A DNA stretch of 64,000 bases from Gari tellinella (taxonomy: Eukaryota > Mollusca > Bivalvia > Cardiida > Psammobiidae): assembly GCA_922989275.2 (NCBI GenBank), contig OV277862.1, forward strand, positions 48,447,786 to 48,511,785, read 5' to 3'. The notes below the pieces were generated by a model. That model did no database searches, was not told the origin of the DNA, and worked only from the letters and a program-made list of their open reading frames with translations. This document shows, piece after piece, positions 58,457-64,000 of this stretch. Each line of letters opens with the position of its first letter. Position 1 is the first letter of the stretch. The position numbers were made by a program, and so were the translations under genes.

Positions 58457-59230
58457 AATGTATTTCATGCCATTTTAAAACCGTTCCTTGTTGTTTACAA
58501 CTACAATAATGTCATTTATTGAATACAAGATAACACCTATAATATTGTTCCTCATTTGCACATATAAATATATCTTTCACCATCTTGTGATTGAGTTATT
58601 TCCCTTGGATATTATAACCCCGGGCGCAAACCGCGAGTCCAAGGGATTCACACTGTATGGAACGAATACAATTCTATCTGACCTCAAATTATGCAAATTA
58701 TTTCAAGGTTCAAATAAGTGTACTGTATTAGTTTTGGTTCTAGTCTTTTCTGGAAGTTTCTATAGAAGTCATGGGCCACAATTTGTGACCTTGACCGTAG
58801 ACCTTGACCCTATTGAACATCGGCCAACGAGGTCTTGTCGGTCAGTATTTAAGGCGTCTATTTCAATGCTTCATTGCAATTCTTTTCAGTATAACAGATT
58901 CAACTATGTAGCTACAGGGGCAGAAAGGCATACAACAGACAAACATGCTCCAATTAGGATGTTTTGCAAATGCTTGTTCAGCAGTGGCTTAACCTAATGT
59001 TTGATACAATTTCTTGCTATTTCATTCATGAATCAAAATTAATGTAATAGATGATAATCGCAGGAAACCCCAAATTATAGTTCATTACAGTGAAACAAAA
59101 ATCTGGTGTAGACCATTGACCCAAACTAATCGTGGTTACACCTGTATCTGCGTCTAGAACACTATCATGCAGCTCATCAGATATGTGATGATGTGAAGTA
59201 GACATAGGTAAGAGAACGTACTCAAGACAT
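58457..59230. other. Intergenic sequence, nothing recognised
   Basis: Contains one open frame of 169 codons (58488-58997) without a recognisable domain, including a GTGACCTTGACC string like that of pearl repeats. I do not call it a gene. Confidence 0.4.
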
Positions 59231-60060
59231 TGTATTAAGGTACTTCGCAGGTGCGCTTAATTTCCATACAATGTGTATGAAACTTTTCATGAAGAATGAT
59301 AATAGCCTAAGAAACAATGTGTGAAAATATACGCAAAATCTATCGTGTGGTTTGTCTTTTATAGCTCAGCACATTTTTTTGGGTGAATCATGCACTTAGT
59401 GATACAAGCATCAAACTTGGCACACTTGCACTTCTATCTGTAGCATTTCATAAAAGCCCGTTAGCCACTTGAAAAAATCAAAATGGCGGCCATTTTTCAA
59501 GATGGCCGCCATTACAGGTTCAAAAATACAGTTTTGATGCTAATATTTGACATATATGGCCGTTCTTTACAGTTTTGGTGTCTAATTATATGTTTTAAAG
59601 TATAAGGAAACTGATTAAGTCAATTTCAAAGTGTTTTGAAACTTACTTTATCATGTAATGGCCGATCTGTGACAAAAATACATAGTTTTTTTTCGAAGAT
59701 GGCCACTATTTTTGGTTCAAATTTACGATTCTCTTTCTTACATTTGACGTACATTGCCATGGTTTTATACTTTTTGAGTCAAAATATATTTTTTACAGCA
59801 GAAGAAAGCTAATTTTGTCAGCATCAGACTGTCGTGTTTGCACAATAACACATTTTTGACAAAAGACAGTCTATTTTTAAAAACATTACTTAACGTCGTA
59901 ATGACAAATTTGTTGAGTTTGTTTGCATATGTTTGCCAACAAAGTCTCTAATGTAGAATATCGTTTCTTACATCTGGTTTAAATGACGATTTGTCATATT
60001 TTTGGTGTCATAGAATGTTTTATACAGGATGAGAAAACTATTCATGGGCGCCTCCGGTCT
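59231..60060 (-). repeat. Left arm of a large inverted repeat (ATGGCGGCC type)
   Basis: AATCATGCACTTAGTGATAC, CCCGTTAGCCACTTGAAAAA and AAATGGCGGCCATTTTTCAA, then GATGGCCGCCAT. These match, in reverse complement, the segments at 63653-63785. Further diverged units follow near 59600-59720 (AAGGAAACTGATTAAGTCAA, CGAAGATGGCCACTATTTTT). Confidence 0.7.
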
Positions 60061-62820
60061 TTTAGAAACTCATATCATTGTCTAATGACCTATTTTAGCC
60101 ACACATATATTTCTTACTCCGTAGCTGACCAAAACTTGTCTGTTGTTATGTGACTGCTTATGCTGAATGTAGGTGCTTTTTTCTCACATTTACAATTTCA
60201 TTTATCTGAACAATGATTGCTTAAACTATACTACTTTATCTGACACTGCAATGACTTTACCATACAAAATTCTACCCTTCAAGTAAACTGTAAAGTCTTG
60301 AATATGTTTCATTTTTCTCAATTTAAATATAATTGCATTTAGAAAACAAACATAATTCCTAAATTATCTAACATAACAATTAATCCCTGTACCAACAACA
60401 AACATAATGCTAATTCTGAAGAACATTTAACCACTTTGAAACTTCTTACCAGAAAAAGTACATGTATATGTAAGACGCACGTACATGTATCTGCATTCCG
60501 CCACATGTTATAAAAGTGACCAAAATTTAATACAGTCTAGCATATCCCAATAGTCATTATTATATTTAAATCAAACAATGTGCCTACAGAGTTGATGCCC
60601 ATTATGACCCATGTCCATAGTAATAGTGACTAGATAATTCATGGATATAATTTATCTAACTACTGCATGAGCGTGTAAGTAATCATGTGAACAAGGGAGA
60701 ATCTGATAAATTGATTAATATCGTTCAAAATTCCGACGAGTAATCGGACGACAAACCAGTGTTCCATATATATTTTGAAGAAAATCAAAATTTGGAAGTA
60801 AAAGATTTGGTGGTGGAATTTGAAAAAAATGAATGAATGTATCCAACACCTAACTTACTGATTATTTCTTGCAGGAATTGGTACCTCATGCATTATAGTA
60901 TTATGACACTGGTTAAACTGATTTTCACAACAGAGAAAGGGGCCATTTTACACCAATAAATATGGATTAAGCGTAATTTGCATGAAACAGAAATATATTT
61001 GCTTATATGTTTTAGACATTTGTCTGTACAGTAGGTAAAAGTCAACAAAATTGATCCTTTAATGTTTCATCTTGGACAGCTTGAACTTTTGCACAAAAAA
61101 CATCTTCATTAAGTTTGGTACACCAGATGTTCACTGTTAATAAAGAAAGGCTGCGCCATGAGAAATTTTATAGTTTTTATTTTTCTTGAAGACGCTTAGC
61201 GTCTACTATACTTGTTGAATAAGTTAAGATATGAAAAAGATGAATGACCATAAGTGTGATGAAAACAATATGGAGAAATATCCGATAAAGTATGGATAGT
61301 ATGTTTTCTTTTACGTAAGACAACCGTTCAAGGACCAATCAAATAAGCAAATCAAAACCATTATCAAAGATGAAGGCAGTGTGGACTCCTTTCAATAAAA
61401 TCAGATATAAGCAATGTTAAGAAATATACTTTACACGAAAAGTATTTCTCTTCTCCAAAGTCAATACATGCAACCATTTGAGAGTATTACCCTTAAAACT
61501 CCGCATGAATCTTTTTAAAGAATATCCATTCCTGAGTGTGGTGTAAAAGTTGTAACGTTTCTGTTCTGTATACATAGGGACGGATGTATAGTCTACCTAT
61601 TCTGACAACAGACTTTTAAAAGCGATATGATGTGATACATAGTCAAAGATAGTATACGTTTCTTGTGGTAGAATTGCATAAAGACAGAACGTTTCAGCTT
61701 TTGCTAAAGATATTTGATGTGGACACATAATACTGCTAACATCATATTTGAGATTGATCTCTGTGTAATCGTCAACAACATTTTAAGAAATTATACAATG
61801 TTAATATGAAGAAGTGTGTGCACAAATGTTCATGCAAGAAATGCAAGCCATAACCGGAGACCACAACACTCCCTTGTTAAAAGCTAATGACATAAAATTT
61901 CATGTCGATGTGAATTTCAAATGCTAATTCAAACTATCTTATTCTACAGAAAGTGTTGGTTGCAATTGGTCGACGGTCAAGCATGAGCTAGTTTCACGCC
62001 AAATTTCAATATAAGAAAGAGAAAAGGCTGCATAGAATACATAAACTGAAAGATATGGTGCTTGTGCAAAGTCCAGTCAATAATCACAAATCATAATGTA
62101 GAAGGAATAAAATCTGAAAATCAGTGCATCAATTATACCAAGTCATGGGATAAGATTATTGTTTTTGATTGAACATGTTAGCTTGATGGTATAGATCTTA
62201 AGGTGCAGTTCCTAAAGGTCAATCCCCTCTGTTTGAACATGCCAAATGTTCTGCATACTAAATACATGTAGCTTGTGTTGTCATGATGGAGATATCTCAT
62301 AGAGTTGGAATGAATGAAACATTGCTGATACATTTGACAACCCTGTTACCTAGTGATATATGATTGCAAATACACGATTAAACATCGATACTAAAGTAAA
62401 CTGTTTGCAGTGACAGATGCAAGTACATGTATTTACGATGTGGCCTTCTTTGTTCAGACTAATATACCGATATTTGGAAATGTGAAAATGAACACCTACA
62501 TAAGTATAAGCGATTATACACCAACTCAAACATGTACACTAAGAAATAACTGCTTAAATAGTCATAAACCACATATAAATCATTAAAATAAGTCATTACC
62601 CAAAAGAACAAGATTCTTAATAAAGTAAATGATCACATAATTAGCTTTCTGTGCTCTTATCCCAATGCTTTGACACCAAAAGTAAGACAAGTGGCCAGAA
62701 GTATATAGAAAAGATCAGAAAGGATATTAATCACTATTGCAAAAAGTAACGATCATCTGTGAGCAAAAAACACTTATTTTGTCTAGATTGGTAATTGTGC
62801 AATACAATTAGTTTCAATTC
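60061..62820. other. Middle of the large inverted repeat, no gene recognised
   Basis: AT-rich and without long open frames on either strand. Only a small hairpin (GAAGACGCTTAGCGTCT near 61189) is notable. If the flanking arms belong to one element, this is its interior, and it encodes no visible transposase. Confidence 0.5.
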
Positions 62821-64000
62821 AGAAAGAATTTGTCTGAATTAGCTTCCTTATACTTTATGACATCTATGTTGACACAAAAACATAAATGTTGATCAAATTT
62901 AAGAAATGATTTTGCTTATACAAATATAAAATGGTGGCCATTTTGAAAACAAACGACGTAGCTTTGCCATTTGCATTAAAGTAAACTTCTGTTCAGCTTG
63001 AGGTTGACTGAATTGGCTTCCTTATGCTTAAAATCAATTTTATGTGAAATTTGGTCAAACATGTCATATGTTAGAAAAGAATTGGTCAACGTTCATAGTC
63101 GGTTATAAAAGCTCTTCAGACCTTATGTTACTTGTATATGTATTGCCGACTCAAAAATATACCTTGCCATATGTTATTTTAACGAGAACCAAAAATGGCA
63201 GCCATCTTGAAAAAATGGAGGCCACTTTGAATTTTTACGTGGCTAACGGCTTTTGTTTAAAGTAGGGTCATACCAGTATAATACTTAATTTGATGCTTGT
63301 ATCATTAAGTTCGTGATTTTATTTTAGCACTGATGTGTACAGATTTATGTAGTTGTAATGTGAAAAATGACATCTTCAGACAAAAGCAATTGAAAACAAT
63401 ATCATTTAATAACATGGCAGAAGGTAAAGTGAGTGTATAATCTATAAAAACCCTGTGAATTTGGTTTTTACCTTGACACACACTTCGTTTTTGTACAATT
63501 TTGCTTATAATACGATTAAACAAACTTCTTACAAATCTATGGATCACATAATTAGCTTCTATATGCTTAAAAACATATAATTAGACACAAAAAGTTTGAA
63601 AATTGGTCAAATATATCCGTTGTTAGAGATAAAACTGTATAATAGAACCCGGAAATGGCGGCCATCTTGAAAAAATGGCCGCCATTTTGAATTTTGACGT
63701 GGCTAACGGGTTTTTTGTTGAAAGTAGGGGCATACCAGTATACATACCAAAGTTGATGCTTGTTTCACAAAGTGCATGATTTTTGTAATAATGTGCCCAG
63801 CTATTAGGTCTCTTTTTCTGACAAAAACCTGGAATTTTGATGATTTTATTTTTCTCAAAAATAAATAAAGCTAATGACTACAAGTCTTGCCTAATAAGTA
63901 GTCCACAACATTCATTACAAGAAAAGCTAAAATCATTTTGAATAAAGGTATACAGAAAGATGTTATCAGCTATTTAAATTTTGCATAATGGTAAAAAATT
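62821..64000 (+). repeat. Right arm of a large inverted repeat (ATGGCGGCC type)
   Basis: Diverged tandem units start GAATTAGCTTCCTTATACTT (62837), GAATTGGCTTCCTTATGCTT (63011) and TAATTAGCTTCTATATGCTT (63549). GGC(A/G)GCCATCTTGAAAAAAT and CGTGGCTAACGG recur at 63197 and 63659. The arm runs past the window end; its outer part (AATAAAGCTAATGACTACAA) also occurs at 44443. Confidence 0.7.

Noticed and set aside
58488..58997. 169-codon open frame
   Set aside because: Single frame without recognised domain or splice logic, and containing a GTGACCTTGACC string like non-coding repeats. Could be real but not supportable.

Overview
The window is eukaryotic nuclear DNA, almost certainly from a bivalve mollusc. 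One spliced gene with GT-AG introns is embedded in AT-rich sequence saturated with short non-autonomous transposons. Elements with the architecture of bivalve 'pearl' / Helentron-associated (HINE) repeats and several tRNA-derived SINE-like pieces also point to molluscs. The species cannot be fixed from sequence alone.

The only gene I can support is LONP2, the peroxisomal Lon protease, on the + strand from 5176 to 37130. Fifteen coding exons splice in frame to 2,340 nt (779 codons plus stop). They cover part of the Lon N-domain, the AAA+ module (Walker A in exon 6, Walker B in exon 7) and the Ser-Lys protease domain, ending in the peroxisomal signal SKL. The first roughly 70 codons and the promoter lie upstream of the window. 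The catalytic Ser and Lys exons are separated by the largest intron (about 13.9 kb).

Layout: 1-1.1 kb, degenerate foldback debris; 1.27-3.24 kb, a 21-bp palindromic satellite with higher-order structure; 3.8-5.1 and 5.6-7.2 kb, two pearl-like elements; 5.2-37.1 kb, LONP2, with introns built largely from MITEs and a 32-bp minisatellite at 27.7-30.9 kb; 37.1-43.2 kb, more MITEs, many nested; 43.2-45.3 kb, mostly unrecognised sequence with one weak exon candidate; 45.3-48.5 kb, two direct pearl-like copies around a tRNA-like piece; 48.7-58.5 kb, a SINE, MITEs and inverted copies of an unnamed repeat; 59.2-64 kb, a probable large foldback repeat whose arms carry ATGGCGGCC palindromes.

MITE families, named here for reference. 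A: TTAA-flanked, ends CCC(A/T)TTACCCCATA, core GCAGGTTGAAAGTAAAGC folded about a central CCTTAAGG. B: TTAA-flanked, ends CTCTTTCCTCCC and AGGGTTCAAAGGG, core CAAACAGTGTAGACCC. C: TA-flanked, TIR starting CAGTGGAGAA, core CAAACAGTTTGGAGCC. D: TA-flanked, pogo/Tigger-like TIR CAGTAAAACCTCTCTATTA, with a core resembling that of A. E: TTAA-flanked, core like C. G: ends CAGGGCTGCCAT, contains an A-type core. H: TIR CAGGGCTCCAGATAAG, 5-6 bp target duplications. L: TTAA-flanked, ends AGAC(A/T)T(C/T)TCCT. Many copies are nested, and the nests preserve their target duplications.
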